Assembly: GCF_002849855.1 (NCBI RefSeq)
Contig: NZ_CP018617.1
Location: 434,001-498,000 of the forward strand
Direction: 5' to 3'
Length of the DNA stretch: 64,000 nt
DNA from: Vibrio azureus
GTDB taxonomy: Bacteria; Pseudomonadota; Gammaproteobacteria; Enterobacterales; Vibrionaceae
Shown here: piece after piece, positions 9,193 through 18,132 of the stretch
Layout of the letters: every line of letters begins with the position of its first letter
Numbering within the stretch: position 1 is the first letter of the stretch
Program-made: the position numbers and the translations under genes
The notes under the pieces: model-generated
Database searches by the model: none
What the model was told of the DNA's origin: nothing
The model's input: the letters and a program-made list of their open reading frames with translations, nothing else

Positions 9193-9804
9193 CTATGGTG
9201 CTACTGCTCCTCCTAAGGTCAGGTTGCTCGGCCATTGGCTAATTCTATTGCCGCCTAAAAATAGATTTCCTTTAATTGTCAATGTATCAGGAAAGGTTTT
9301 AATCTGAGAGCCACCAATATATAAATCGCCTTCCACGATGAGCCCTTCAGGCAGCTCGTTCAAGGGCGTTCGTATAACACTCAGGTCGCCAGAAACTCTT
9401 AGGCCTTTTGGTAAGCGTTTTAGTGGTGTATCGGTTAAATTTAAGTACCCACCGAGCTTAACACCGCGTGGCCAACGTTCTATCTGGCTACCTAATAAGT
9501 TTGCATAGCCTTTGATTTTAACCCCTGGCTTGATGATCTTTAACGCGCTGTTGGTTGCTTCTAGGCTACCTTTTATTTCAACACTTTTTGGTAAGACCGT
9601 AATCGGAGTTTGAGAAATGTTTAGGTTGCCTTTAACGAGTAGGCCTTCAGGCAGGGTGGTATAAGGTTTATTGCGTAAATCAACGTTACCGTAATTATCG
9701 GTATGTCCAAACTTAGCATAGTAATCGAGATCATAAGCCAGTGATGAGCATGAGAAGGCAAGTAAACTCAATAAATAAGCTGATAGATAAAGTAATTTAC
9801 GCAT
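9193..9804 (-). CDS. Exported leucine-rich-repeat-like protein
   Basis: A 203-residue protein with a signal peptide (MRKLLYLSAYLLSLLAFSCS, cleaved near SLAY). After it come about seven imperfect repeats of roughly 20 residues with the pattern LPxGLxVxGDLxIxxTxI, for example LPEGLLVKGNLNISQTPI and LPKGLRVSGDLSVIRTPL. This forms a short parallel beta-strand solenoid, as in leucine-rich-repeat or pentapeptide-like proteins. The cysteine in the signal region is not in a good lipobox. Probably periplasmic or surface binding; target unknown. A GTG start at 9822 is possible but lacks a ribosome site. Confidence 0.7.
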   Translation of the reverse strand: MRKLLYLSAYLLSLLAFSCSSLAYDLDYYAKFGHTDNYGNVDLRNKPYTTLPEGLLVKGNLNISQTPITVLPKSVEIKGSLEATNSALKIIKPGVKIKGYANLLGSQIERWPRGVKLGGYLNLTDTPLKRLPKGLRVSGDLSVIRTPLNELPEGLIVEGDLYIGGSQIKTFPDTLTIKGNLFLGGNRISQWPSNLTLGGAVAP

Positions 9805-9927
9805 AATCTTAATAATAGTCACTAAGAGGATATAAGAGTAACTTAACCGTTAAGCTAGAGATAAGTCAAAAAGGCTTTAACAGGAAGAGGAAAGCAAGCC
9901 GCGAGAATTAAGGCTTGCTTGGTCTGT

Positions 9928-10227
9928 TTAACGGGCAAGAGAGCGAGTTTTTAGCTCAAAAATTAACTTTTCAGCACTGACGTCAAACTTAAATTGTACG
10001 GTCAGTGACTTGGATTCTGAAGTCATCTCGGACGCTTGGTATTTAACCTCAGGGCAAATCGTTTTTGCGACTTCAATGTACTTCATCATTTCCACTTCGA
10101 GTTCGGCTGGAGTGTTTGCAAAAAGTGTTACTGCTGCGACGTCATCTCCTTCTTTGATGATGTAGCCCATTTCACCTGCGCATCCACAAGCATCACAAAC
10201 CTGATTTTCCTCTAATTCTTTATTCAT
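9928..10227 (-). CDS. YfcZ/YiiS-family small protein
   Basis: A 99-residue cytoplasmic protein starting MNKELEENQVCDACGCAGEM, the cysteine-rich start typical of the YfcZ/YiiS (DUF406) family. The family has no established biochemical role. The ATG at 10227 is seven bases after AGAGG; the adjacent ATG at 10230 is also possible. A longer frame to 10320 has no ribosome site and is not used. It stands alone between the leucine-rich-repeat gene and a long promoter region. Confidence 0.78.
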   Translation of the reverse strand: MNKELEENQVCDACGCAGEMGYIIKEGDDVAAVTLFANTPAELEVEMMKYIEVAKTICPEVKYQASEMTSESKSLTVQFKFDVSAEKLIFELKTRSLAR

Positions 10228-10737
10228 CATTAATCCTCTTATAAAAAATAAGGTTATTTTAGCAGGTATTCGTTTGCTATCTAGAAAAATGCGAGAGTTT
10301 GGCCAAAAATCACGCAGCATGCTATGCTGTTAACATTGTGTTAACCGCAGAATGAGAGATAAGTCGAGAATTTAGTGTGATATGTATCAACATTTAAAAT
10401 CATTTCGCAATTATATTTAAGAGATTTCTGTTTAGTTGTTGAAGTGAAAGGCAATTTATAAGAGTATCACCGCATTCATAATTTTTTACAGAATAGTCAC
10501 TCTGATGCGCATAAGAAGTGTAAACAATCCTGTACATATATTGGCGACTTTAGTCTTCATTTATATCAGGAAAGTGAAACATAAAGCATCAATGTGAATA
10601 TGCATTACGCAACTAAATATAATGACCATTTGGTCCCTAACGTCACTTTGGGACACACAAACTGTATTACCAAGGATAATTTTCTGCAGGTCATATGGAT
10701 GTGAGTGAGATGGATTTACAAAGAGAAGAGCCTAAAT
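10228..10737. other. Intergenic region upstream of TetR gene
   Basis: About 510 AT-rich bases without a gene between two divergent genes. A small inverted repeat, GTCCC (10633-10637) and GGGAC (10650-10654), lies about 85 bases before the TetR start and could be an operator, but this is weak. No palindrome of the window's main repeat family is present. Confidence 0.4.
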
Positions 10738-11199
10738 ATGCCAAAGCGTAGCAAAGAAGATACCGAAATCACTATCCAGAAAATCATGGATGCCGTTGTT
10801 GACCAATTGCTTAGACTTGGTTACGACAAAATGTCTTACACGACACTGAGCCAGCAAACTGGCGTATCTCGTACCGGTATCAGCCACCACTTTCCAAAGA
10901 AAACAGATTTTACTGCGGCATTGGATGGCCGTATCTTTAAAATGTTTGTTGAACATCTAGAGTTTGAGAAAGGCTTAGAAACATTTTCACAAAGCTGGAT
11001 TAAGGCGCTAGAAAACAAAGAGTTTCTTGCAATCCTACGTTTGCTTTTTCACCATATTGTTACTTCAGAAAGTGCCCATGAATTTACTGCAAATGGTATC
11101 GACCGTTTGTATAAAATGGCAGACAGTCAATTTGGTGCAGGCAGCGACAAAGAGATCGAGTGGCTAATCGGTCGTTCTTTGATTCAAATGAGCAAATAG
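10738..11199 (+). CDS. TetR/AcrR-family transcriptional regulator (short)
   Basis: A 153-residue regulator. Residues ~8-55 form the TetR DNA-binding domain, with the recognition helix region TTLSQQTGVSRTGISHHFP. The C-terminal ligand domain is shorter than the usual ~140 residues, so the whole protein is about 40 residues below family average. Start chosen at the ATG at 10738 (MPKRSKEDTE); the upstream frame from 10705 adds residues unlike the family. It is followed by a strong terminator and then by the haem importer genes on the other strand. A link to haem genes is suggested only by position. Confidence 0.8.
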   Translation: MPKRSKEDTEITIQKIMDAVVDQLLRLGYDKMSYTTLSQQTGVSRTGISHHFPKKTDFTAALDGRIFKMFVEHLEFEKGLETFSQSWIKALENKEFLAILRLLFHHIVTSESAHEFTANGIDRLYKMADSQFGAGSDKEIEWLIGRSLIQMSK

Positions 11200-11280
11200 C
11201 AAATTAGTAAATTGACTGTTGCTCTGAGCTGGCTCTATAAAGTCTTAGTAAATCGCAGATTGAGTACTCTGCAGACCTAT

Positions 11281-11313
11281 AAAGTCCCGTTTTGAAACGG
11301 GACTTTTTGTTTT
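11281..11313 (+). terminator. Rho-independent terminator after TetR gene
   Basis: AAAGTCCCGTTT pairs with AAACGGGACTTT, followed by TTGTTTTT. It also reads as a hairpin on the other strand and can separate the convergent hutD transcript. Confidence 0.85.
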
Positions 11314-11382
11314 TATCGCCGAGCAGATTCAGGTTACTTGGCGATGTACCTTTGTGGTGTTTTCAGGGATGTACCTCGAGAC

Positions 11383-12168
11383 CTAAGCGGCAGCGTGGAC
11401 TTGGGGAAAGCCGAGTGTTGGGTGCTCTGCAACTATGGCTTCATACCCATACGCTTGTTTAATGTAGTTAGGAGTTAACGTTTGCCAAGGAGAGTCATCA
11501 CATAAAATCTTCCCGTTGTGCAATAAGATAATTCGATCAGCGTACTGAGAAGCCAAATTTAAATCATGTAACACCATGATTACGGCAGCGTTATTCATGG
11601 CGGCTGTCTCGCGGATCAAGTTGAGTGTTTTATGCTGACAAGCTATGTCGAGTGCGGATGTAGGCTCATCGAGCATTAAAATTTGCTTTCCCTCGGCTTG
11701 ATGCAATTGAGTCAGAACCCTTGCAAGATGTAATCTCTGCTTTTCACCACCAGAAAGAGCAGGGTAAGGTTGTTCAGCTAAATGCAATACTCCGGTTTTC
11801 TCCATGTAGTGTAAGGCTAAATCGGTATTCTCTTTGTGTGATGTCGTGAGGGGAAGCGTGCCCAATTCTACGACTTCTTTGGCTAAAAAAGGAAAAGACA
11901 AAGCACTGTGTTGAGGAAGTAAAGCCACATGTTTAGCGAAAATTGCTGCTTGCCAGTGTTTTCTTTCTTGACCAAAGTATTGAATCGGCTTGGGAGGGGT
12001 AAGTTCACCACTGAGCGTTTTGAGTAAAGTACTTTTTCCTGCCCCGTTTGGCCCTAGAAGTGCCGTGACCTCACCGGCTCGAATATCAATATCGATGTTA
12101 TCTAAGATAGTACGAGCACCAAACTGAATGGAAATGTTTCTGCCGGAAAGGACAGCTGTATTGATCAT
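11383..12168 (-). CDS. hutD: Haem ABC transporter ATP-binding protein
   Basis: HutD (HmuV-type) is the ATPase that powers haem import across the inner membrane. The 261-residue product shows Walker A LGPNGAGKST, signature ALSGGEKQRLHLARVL, Walker B ILMLDEPTSALD and the switch histidine in MVLHDLN. The start is the ATG at 12168, overlapping the hutC stop in an ATGA junction, so the two are translationally coupled; the open frame extends far upstream but that part is hutC in another frame. It ends the six-gene operon tonB-exbB-exbD-hutB-hutC-hutD. Confidence 0.95.
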   Translation of the reverse strand: MINTAVLSGRNISIQFGARTILDNIDIDIRAGEVTALLGPNGAGKSTLLKTLSGELTPPKPIQYFGQERKHWQAAIFAKHVALLPQHSALSFPFLAKEVVELGTLPLTTSHKENTDLALHYMEKTGVLHLAEQPYPALSGGEKQRLHLARVLTQLHQAEGKQILMLDEPTSALDIACQHKTLNLIRETAAMNNAAVIMVLHDLNLASQYADRIILLHNGKILCDDSPWQTLTPNYIKQAYGYEAIVAEHPTLGFPQVHAAA

Positions 12169-13202
12169 AATGCTTTCTCTTTCTGTTTGTACAAGAGGTA
12201 AATAAAGAATGGAGAGCCAAATAAAGCCGTAATAATACCGACAGGAAGCTCTGCAGGTGCGACAATGACCCGTGATGACATGTCTGCCAAAGTGAGCAAA
12301 AGAGCCCCTAGAAAGGCTGAGACAGGTAAGAGGGTACGGTGATCGGGCCCAGTAAGCATTCGACCTAAATGTGGGATGACGAGTCCAATAAAGCCTATGA
12401 TGCCGCACAAACTCACACTTACCCCGACTCCCGCAGCAGACAATAAAATCATCCGTCTTTTGAGTTTTTGTACATCAATCCCCAAGTGCTGGGCTTCTGA
12501 ATCCCCCAAAAGAAGGGCATTAAGTGGCTGGGCATCTCTAGAGAAATAAAAGAGCAGAACACATAGGATAACGGCAGCGAGCCCGACTCCGCTCCAATTG
12601 GCTCCTGCTAATGAGCCCATCGACCACATTGCTAGGTCGCGAAGCATTTGATCGTTAGCCACAAAATTTAAATAACCAATAACAGCTCCTGATAACGCTG
12701 TGATAGCAATCCCTGCCAGAAGCATGCTGGTCACTGAGGTGCCAAACTGGTTTGTACCTATTTTATAGGCGAGGACTGTGGTTAATGCACCACCAACAAA
12801 AGCAAAGAATGGCAGAGTCAGCAAATCCATGAAAAGCGGGAAGTGTTGGCTAAGATCGGCAAAAACAACAATCGCTAATGCACCACCGAGCAGGGCTCCT
12901 GCAGAGACTCCAATCACACTCGGTTCGGCTAATGGATTACGAAATACACCTTGCATGACCACTCCACACACAGCAAGGCTGGCTCCAATCAGTAAGCTCA
13001 GTAAAGTACGAGGTAAGCGTATTTCATTAATAATCAGTTGTATATTGGGCGCGAGATCAGTGTCATAGCCAATCAAACTGCGCAAGCTGTCTATAAAACT
13101 GATATCCATAGGGCCAATGGTTATGGATGCTACCATCGCAGTTAACAACAGCAAACACAGCACAGATAAGGTGGTTGATAAGGGCAGTCTCTTCAACGGC
13201 AT
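12165..13202 (-). CDS. hutC: Haem ABC transporter permease
   Basis: A 345-residue FecCD-family permease with about nine to ten hydrophobic segments. Family features include GxxLAVCGVVMQGVFRNPLA-like sequence (SLAVCGVVMQGVFRNPLAEP), the AGALLGGALAIV segment and the IGFIGLVIPHLGRML loop that contacts the ATPase. It forms the transmembrane channel for haem with HutD after delivery by HutB. Eight bases separate it from hutB and four bases overlap hutD. Confidence 0.95.
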   Translation of the reverse strand: MPLKRLPLSTTLSVLCLLLLTAMVASITIGPMDISFIDSLRSLIGYDTDLAPNIQLIINEIRLPRTLLSLLIGASLAVCGVVMQGVFRNPLAEPSVIGVSAGALLGGALAIVVFADLSQHFPLFMDLLTLPFFAFVGGALTTVLAYKIGTNQFGTSVTSMLLAGIAITALSGAVIGYLNFVANDQMLRDLAMWSMGSLAGANWSGVGLAAVILCVLLFYFSRDAQPLNALLLGDSEAQHLGIDVQKLKRRMILLSAAGVGVSVSLCGIIGFIGLVIPHLGRMLTGPDHRTLLPVSAFLGALLLTLADMSSRVIVAPAELPVGIITALFGSPFFIYLLYKQKEKAL

Positions 13203-13210
13203 AATAGTCT

Positions 13211-14083
13211 CTATGGGTACAGTAGTTTGTTGATACGAGTCGCTTCAGATAGGCTTTTTAAGCCAATACCACCGATGAGCGCTTGTCCATCAATAGGGTA
13301 AATCTGTTTGTTTTTACCTGCGGGCGTCGCTTTCAGTAAAGGCATGGCTTGTAAAATGTTATTGATGTCTGAAGGTTCGCTGCTATTCCGGCCACTGATC
13401 AGGATGACATCGGGTTGAAAGTTAATGATTGACTCGCTGGAAAGCTGTTTGTAGGACGACAGCTGTTTTGCGGCAGGGTTTGTTCCACCAGCTAGGGCAA
13501 TCAGTGTATCAGGTGTGGTGTCCGCTCCTGCAACTTTAGCAGGCCTTCCTTCGTGGATAAGAAGAAACAGTACTTTCTTTTTTTCACTATTGGCAGGGTG
13601 ACGTTTTTTTAAGCTATCGACTTGTTCTTGAACATTTTGCTTCACTTGGCTGGCTTGCTGCTGGGCCTGCACAAGATCTGCGATTTGATCAATACGAGTC
13701 AACAAACCATTTATGGATAAATCTGAGTTAACGACATTGATACTTACTCCTGTTGAGGCGAGTTGTTCCAGTACATTTTTAGGCCCCATTTCACTTGAGC
13801 CAATCACCATGGTGGGATTAAGTGCTAAGAGCCCTTCACTTGACAGTTGGCGATGATAGCCGATTTTAGGAAGAGTCGCGGTTTCTGGCTGTTCACTGGT
13901 GACATCAACCGCAATCAGCTTCTGTTCGGCGCCGAGCATGATAAGCAATTCCGTAATGGCACTGCCTGCACTGACGATCCGTGGTGACAATGCATTGTCA
14001 CTCGTTGCGTTGGACAAATTCGCAGTCAGTAACACGACAGTGGCCATTAAGGTCCTAAAATAAAGCGGAAGTTTTATTCTCAT
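13211..14083 (-). CDS. hutB: Periplasmic haem-binding protein
   Basis: A 290-residue class III substrate-binding protein (BtuF/HmuT-like). An N-terminal signal peptide (FRTLMATVVLLTANLSNAT) is followed by the two-lobe fold joined by a long helix; characteristic segments are RIVSAGSAITELLIMLGA at the mature start and PDVILISGR in the second lobe. It accepts haem from the TonB-dependent outer-membrane receptor, which is not in this window, and passes it to HutC/HutD. It follows exbD by 60 bases. Confidence 0.93.
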   Translation of the reverse strand: MRIKLPLYFRTLMATVVLLTANLSNATSDNALSPRIVSAGSAITELLIMLGAEQKLIAVDVTSEQPETATLPKIGYHRQLSSEGLLALNPTMVIGSSEMGPKNVLEQLASTGVSINVVNSDLSINGLLTRIDQIADLVQAQQQASQVKQNVQEQVDSLKKRHPANSEKKKVLFLLIHEGRPAKVAGADTTPDTLIALAGGTNPAAKQLSSYKQLSSESIINFQPDVILISGRNSSEPSDINNILQAMPLLKATPAGKNKQIYPIDGQALIGGIGLKSLSEATRINKLLYP

Positions 14084-14143
14084 ACACTTAGATCTTCTAT
14101 TCTTTGTTTATTGTGATTCTTTGCGTCTACAACGGTTTTCTGG

Positions 14144-14563
14144 TTAATCTGTTTCGGAGGATTCAGTCAGCAGTTGAGTTGCCTCGATACCATTTTTTTG
14201 TAGGAAGCTCAGAAGTTGAACCAATGATTGGATTTCAGCATTTTTTTCAGCACCGATAATGATGGGCTTTTTGTTTGCACTGTGCTCCTCGAGCAAAGCG
14301 AGCGTGAAATTCTCCCAATCGATGTACTTTTTTCCATTAATTGCCCAATAGGGTGCCTCTCTTAAAACATTGACGGTGATGGCGGCTTGGTCGACATCTG
14401 ACACTGAGACGTTATCTGCCATCGGTAAGGTGATATCCAATGATTCAAGTTTGACGGCTGCGGTTAACATCAAAAACACCATGACGATAAAAATGATGTC
14501 GAGCAATGGCGTTAAATCTAAGCTCAGCGCCGACTGTGGGTGTTGTTCGGTAACTTTTATCAT
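14144..14563 (-). CDS. exbD: TonB-system energiser ExbD
   Basis: A 139-residue protein with one N-terminal membrane helix containing the proton-path aspartate (LDLTPLLDIIFIVMVFLMLT) and a periplasmic C-terminal domain. With ExbB it harvests the proton gradient to drive TonB. Its start overlaps the exbB stop by four bases. In Vibrio the tonB1 system is encoded with haem genes, which fits this location. Confidence 0.93.
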   Translation of the reverse strand: MIKVTEQHPQSALSLDLTPLLDIIFIVMVFLMLTAAVKLESLDITLPMADNVSVSDVDQAAITVNVLREAPYWAINGKKYIDWENFTLALLEEHSANKKPIIIGAEKNAEIQSLVQLLSFLQKNGIEATQLLTESSETD

Positions 14564-15264
14564 GATTGAACGACTTTGCTTGGTTGTAGATGAGCGTGAT
14601 CAGGACATGCTTTTCGGTCGGATAACGTATTCACGCGAACCCCTTCCAGCCAAAGGTTGGCATAATTGAGTTGATGTTCTATCTTGGCAATAATTTGGTC
14701 GGCCCAAATCCCTAATAAATGAGAACCGATGATCGCAGGGACCGCGATGATAAGGCCTGCGGCGGTGGTTCGCATAGCAAGCCCTAAACCCTGAGCTAAA
14801 TCGCTTGGCATAATATTGCCTGTGGTTGTAGCCATTGCTGCAAACATATCAATGAGGCCAAGTACGGTACCAAGTAGGCCCAATAACGGACTGATTACTC
14901 CGATTAGGCTGAGCAATTTTAGTCCTGAGCGTAGTTGGCGTCGCTTTTCTTGTAACCAAGTTATAGCTATATCTTCTCGTAAAGCTTGATTGAAAGAGTG
15001 ATGTGCAAGAAGCATGGCGACACCTTGATATTGAATAGGACGCTGAAGACGGAATTGCTCGCTTAAGGCTTCTATTGCAACATTATTACTTCTTTCAATG
15101 CCATTGAGTTGTCGATTGATATCATGTTGAGTATTGGAAGTGCGAATATTCAGCACAAAATGCACCAGCCTTTCAGAGATAATCATCAAGGTGAGCAAAG
15201 AGCTTATTAATAACGGCCAGGACATCGGGCCTAATTGAGTTTGTATCTGTTGTAGTGTTTCCAT
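14560..15264 (-). CDS. exbB: TonB-system energiser ExbB
   Basis: A 234-residue MotA/TolQ/ExbB family protein with three membrane helices. The conserved core GLLGTVLGLIDMFAAMATT and the following GLGLAMRTTAAGLIIAVPAI are typical. It forms the proton channel with ExbD. Start overlaps the tonB stop by one base. Confidence 0.93.
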   Translation of the reverse strand: METLQQIQTQLGPMSWPLLISSLLTLMIISERLVHFVLNIRTSNTQHDINRQLNGIERSNNVAIEALSEQFRLQRPIQYQGVAMLLAHHSFNQALREDIAITWLQEKRRQLRSGLKLLSLIGVISPLLGLLGTVLGLIDMFAAMATTTGNIMPSDLAQGLGLAMRTTAAGLIIAVPAIIGSHLLGIWADQIIAKIEHQLNYANLWLEGVRVNTLSDRKACPDHAHLQPSKVVQS

Positions 15265-16079
15265 TATCCATCCAACCTAAAACGTACGGGGATTTGAATT
15301 CGATGTGCAATACGCTGCCCATCGGAGATATAAGGTGAAAATTGCCACTGTTTAATGGCTTGCAAAGCTGAACTATCGAGTACTTTGGCTCCGGAAGACT
15401 GAATCAGAACTTGCCGAATTTGCTTGCCGTTTTTATCGAGCCACACTTCATATAAAGCCACGCCTTCAATCCCACGTTTACGGGCAGAACGAGGGTAGCG
15501 CGGTTGAACCGGCTGAGTGATAAATTTAGGTTTTTCGATCAGTACTGGCTGTGAAGGTGTAACGTTTGACTGAACCGCTTTTTTTGATGGGGTGATTGTT
15601 GATCTCTTGTCAACTTGTGACGGTTTTTGATTGTCTTTTGTTTGATGTGATGGCTTTTGGCCTGCCTGAGGATGAGCGACTTTTTTTGTCACAGGTTTTG
15701 GACTAGGCTTTTGTTTTGGCTCCTCTTGCTTACGCTGCGGCTTGCTCTTTTTTTGGTCAAGCGCTTTACTATTTTTAATTTCGGCAGGAGCGCTGCTTGT
15801 TTGGATTTTTCTAGCCGTTGTAGGTTGAGTTACTACAGGAGCGGCCTGAGTTTTTTTCTCTGGCTGAACGTCGTTTGCTGGTGGTGTTTTTGCGAGTTCC
15901 GGCTTTTGTCCTAGGGTACTATCGGCAGCAGGTAACATTGCGACAATATTGAGTGTAACCGATGGATTAGGATCTTCTAATGACATGGCAAATACTTGAG
16001 TGCTTTCAGATGCCGATAGCAGTAAGCCGTGAAGCAAAATGGAAGCACTACCAGCCAGAATATATCTTTGGACGTTCAC
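15264..16079 (-). CDS. tonB: TonB energy-transducing protein
   Basis: A 271-residue TonB. It has an N-terminal membrane anchor (YILAGSASILLHGLLLSAS), a long Pro/Lys/Gln-rich periplasm-spanning region (residues ~55-180), and a C-terminal TonB domain (PRYPRSARKRGIEGVALYEV...IKQWQFSP) that contacts TonB boxes of receptors. It starts with GTG. It is the first gene of the haem operon, divergent from hutX, and matches the tonB1 position in other vibrios. Confidence 0.94.
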   Translation of the reverse strand: MNVQRYILAGSASILLHGLLLSASESTQVFAMSLEDPNPSVTLNIVAMLPAADSTLGQKPELAKTPPANDVQPEKKTQAAPVVTQPTTARKIQTSSAPAEIKNSKALDQKKSKPQRKQEEPKQKPSPKPVTKKVAHPQAGQKPSHQTKDNQKPSQVDKRSTITPSKKAVQSNVTPSQPVLIEKPKFITQPVQPRYPRSARKRGIEGVALYEVWLDKNGKQIRQVLIQSSGAKVLDSSALQAIKQWQFSPYISDGQRIAHRIQIPVRFRLDG

Positions 16080-16143
16080 GATGAATCTCTATCAATTAAA
16101 TCTATCTCTATCGAATGATGCTTTAAATACTACCTGAAATAAA

Positions 16144-16178
16144 AATGATATCAATTATCAATTGCATTATCATTGCTA
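16144..16178. promoter_or_regulatory. Probable Fur box(es) in the tonB/hutX divergent promoter
   Basis: The AT-rich run contains overlapping matches to the Fur consensus GATAATGATAATCATTATC: AATGATATCAATTATCAATT followed by GCATTATCATTGC. Divergent haem-uptake genes in vibrios are known to be repressed by Fur with iron, so a shared operator here is expected. The match is by eye. Confidence 0.6.
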
Positions 16179-16221
16179 TAAATTTATCATTTTGACCTTG
16201 TTGGATGAGTTTTAAACAACA

Positions 16222-16316
16222 CATACCAAAGTATCTTGAGGTTATTTGGGTATAAATATGACAACTTGGGCATATCGCTTCAGGTTTTTGAACTCATCTG
16301 GGTATAAAGTTGGTCA
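16222..16316. repeat. Degenerate pair of Vibrio intergenic palindromes
   Basis: Two imperfect copies: one from CATACCAAAGTATCTTGAGG to TTTGGGTAT, and one from ACTTGGGCATATCGC to CTGGGTATAAA. They occupy the hutX-side half of the 324-base divergent gap; the other half holds the Fur region. Confidence 0.6.
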
Positions 16317-16403
16317 GTAAAGTGTTAGCAGTGTTGAACTGGGGATGTTTACCACCCCGGTCCCGTTTACTGCCAATCAGTACAATTAAGAATCGGAAAA
16401 AAT

Positions 16404-16919
16404 ATGAACTTAATAAAAGAGCAAGTAGCAAAACTGTTAGTCGAAGAGCCACGGCTACTCCCAGCAGCGATAGCAGAAAAACTCGACATATCTGAATTCG
16501 AAGTCGTGGCGGCATTTCCGCAAGGCAGCGTCGCGATTGTTTCTGGAGAGTACGCCCAAAGTATTTTAGAGCAGCTAGTGGATTTTGGTCCTGTGACAAC
16601 AATTATGCACTCGTTTGGTTCGATCTTTGAATTCAAAGGACCAATTCCAAAAGGAAAGGTTGCTCGTGGCTATTACAACTTGATGGCAAAACCAGGCCAA
16701 TTAGATGGCCACTTGAGTCTTGATAATATAAAACATGTTGCTCTGGTCAGTAAGCCATTCATGGGTAGGGAAAGTCATTACTTCGGTTTCTTTTCTGAGT
16801 GCGGCAGTAACATCTTTAAAATTTATTTAGGTAGAGATGAAAAACGCGAGCTTATTCCATCTCAAGTAACTGCATTTCTTGCCATGCAGTCAGAGTTTAA
16901 TCAAGCAAGAACCGTATAA
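16404..16919 (+). CDS. hutX: Intracellular haem utilisation protein HutX
   Basis: A 171-residue protein of the HutX/HugX family, cytoplasmic haem carriers that hand haem to HutZ. The sequence aligns over its length with the family, including LPAAIAEKLDISEFEVVAAF near the start and the SECGSNIFKIYLGRDEKREL segment. It is 22 bases upstream of hutZ. In V. cholerae hutW precedes hutX, but here no hutW fits in the gap to tonB. Confidence 0.92.
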   Translation: MNLIKEQVAKLLVEEPRLLPAAIAEKLDISEFEVVAAFPQGSVAIVSGEYAQSILEQLVDFGPVTTIMHSFGSIFEFKGPIPKGKVARGYYNLMAKPGQLDGHLSLDNIKHVALVSKPFMGRESHYFGFFSECGSNIFKIYLGRDEKRELIPSQVTAFLAMQSEFNQARTV

Positions 16920-16941
16920 TAGAAAAAGTTTAGGTAGACAA

Positions 16942-17475
16942 ATGGATCAGCAAATAAAACAAGAGCGTTTACAAGGGCGCTTAGAACCAGAAATCAAAGA
17001 GTTTCGTGAGGAACGTCAGACATTACAGCTGGCGACAGTCGATGCACAAGGACGACCTAACGTAAGTTATGCTCCTTTTGTGCTGAATCAAGAAGGGTAT
17101 TTCGTTTTGATCTCACAAATCGCCCGTCACGCTAGAAACTTGTTAATAAACCCGAATGTATCTTTAATGATGATTGAAGATGAGGACTCTGCAAATCAGC
17201 TGTTTGCTCGTAAACGCCTCACTTTTGATGCGTTAGCGAGTGTGGTAGAACGAGACTCCCAGTTATGGCATCAAGTGATTGAGCAAATGCAAACGCGTTT
17301 TGGTGAAGTCGTGGATGGACTGAGTCAGCTAGAAGACTTTGTTCTATTTAACTTGAAGGCTGAACAAGGGCTCTACGTAAAAGGGTTTGGACAAGCCTAT
17401 CAGGTATCAAATGACGACCTAGTTGATTTTGTTCATCTGCAACAGGGTCACAAGAAGATCGAAAAAACAAAATAG
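16942..17475 (+). CDS. hutZ: Haem-degrading protein HutZ
   Basis: A 177-residue pyridoxamine-oxidase-fold protein. HutZ binds haem and breaks it down to release iron. The haem-ligand histidine known in V. cholerae HutZ (His170) is present here at residue 170 in the C-terminal tail (LQQGHKK). The opening RLQGRLEPEIKEFREERQT and TLQLATVDAQGRPNVSYAPF match the family. I start at the ATG at 16942; an upstream extension overlaps hutX and is unlikely. Confidence 0.94.
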   Translation: MDQQIKQERLQGRLEPEIKEFREERQTLQLATVDAQGRPNVSYAPFVLNQEGYFVLISQIARHARNLLINPNVSLMMIEDEDSANQLFARKRLTFDALASVVERDSQLWHQVIEQMQTRFGEVVDGLSQLEDFVLFNLKAEQGLYVKGFGQAYQVSNDDLVDFVHLQQGHKKIEKTK

Positions 17476-17515
17476 TATTCGTGACTGTAATGTGCTTAAT
17501 TCACGAAGTGATGTT

Positions 17516-17586
17516 GCATCCAAGTATCTTGAAATCACTTGGGTAAAAAAATACCCTCAAGTCCAGACAGCGACTTGGGGGTATTT
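17516..17586. repeat. Vibrio palindrome plus T-rich hairpin after hutZ
   Basis: A copy of the CCAAGTATCTTGAAATCACTTGG element is joined to a second hairpin that ends CTTGGGGGTATTTTATTT. It probably terminates the hutXZ transcript. Confidence 0.7.
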
Positions 17587-17665
17587 TATTTAACGTTCTA
17601 CATGCTTGGTGATACTCGGTGATTTCGGTACACTTGTACGAGTACAACCAAGCAAGAGACAAATC

Positions 17666-17944
17666 ATGGCCAACACAGCACATGCACTTCACATTCTGGT
17701 GAAGCATAAAGAACAAGCAGAAGACATTATTAAGCAACTTAAAAAAGGCGCGAAATTTCAAACTCTGGCTAAAAAATATTCGACTTGCCCATCTGGTAAA
17801 AAAGGCGGTGACTTAGGTGAGTTCCGCCGAGGTCAAATGGTGCCGCAATTTGATAAAATTTGTTTTCAAGGTGAGGTTCTAACGCCACATTTAGTGAAAA
17901 CAAAGTTTGGCTGGCATGTTGTTAAGGTTCTTTACAGAACTTAG
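17666..17944 (+). CDS. ppiC: Parvulin-type peptidyl-prolyl isomerase PpiC
   Basis: A 92-residue single-domain parvulin, the length of cytoplasmic PpiC, with no signal peptide. Family landmarks are [16 protein letters not shown] at the start, [20 protein letters not shown] in the middle and [15 protein letters not shown] at the end. It speeds cis-trans isomerisation at proline. Start is the ATG at 17666 (MANTAH); an open frame to 17606 is not needed. It is a separate transcription unit from hutXZ. Confidence 0.95.
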   Translation: MANTAHALHILVKHKEQAEDIIKQLKKGAKFQTLAKKYSTCPSGKKGGDLGEFRRGQMVPQFDKICFQGEVLTPHLVKTKFGWHVVKVLYRT

Positions 17945-17980
17945 GGTAAATACAGCCTAGAAATTGTGGGTAAGAAAAAG

Positions 17981-18024
17981 ACCTAGTAGCGGAGATGGCA
18001 AGGAAAGTTGCTACTAGGTTTGTT
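17981..18024 (+). terminator. Hairpin after ppiC
   Basis: ACCTAGTAGC (17981-17990) and GCTACTAGGT (18010-18019) pair perfectly, followed by a short TTTGTTG. Likely the ppiC terminator. Confidence 0.6.
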
Positions 18025-18100
18025 GTGACAAAGCCTATCAAAATGTGCTTCAAGGCTGGTTACAAAAGTGTAAATAATGGATTAACTTAAGATGATGTTA

Positions 18101-18132
18101 AGCTCAAGCATCTTGAAATTACTTGGGTATAT
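18101..18132. repeat. Vibrio intergenic palindrome copy
   Basis: GCTCAAGCATCTTGAAATTA followed by CTTGGGTATAT; the left arm has lost part of TATACCC. Confidence 0.65.

Noticed and set aside
10633..10654. TetR operator GTCCC...GGGAC
   Set aside because: Only five paired bases; too weak to list as an operator, kept as a note on the intergenic region.
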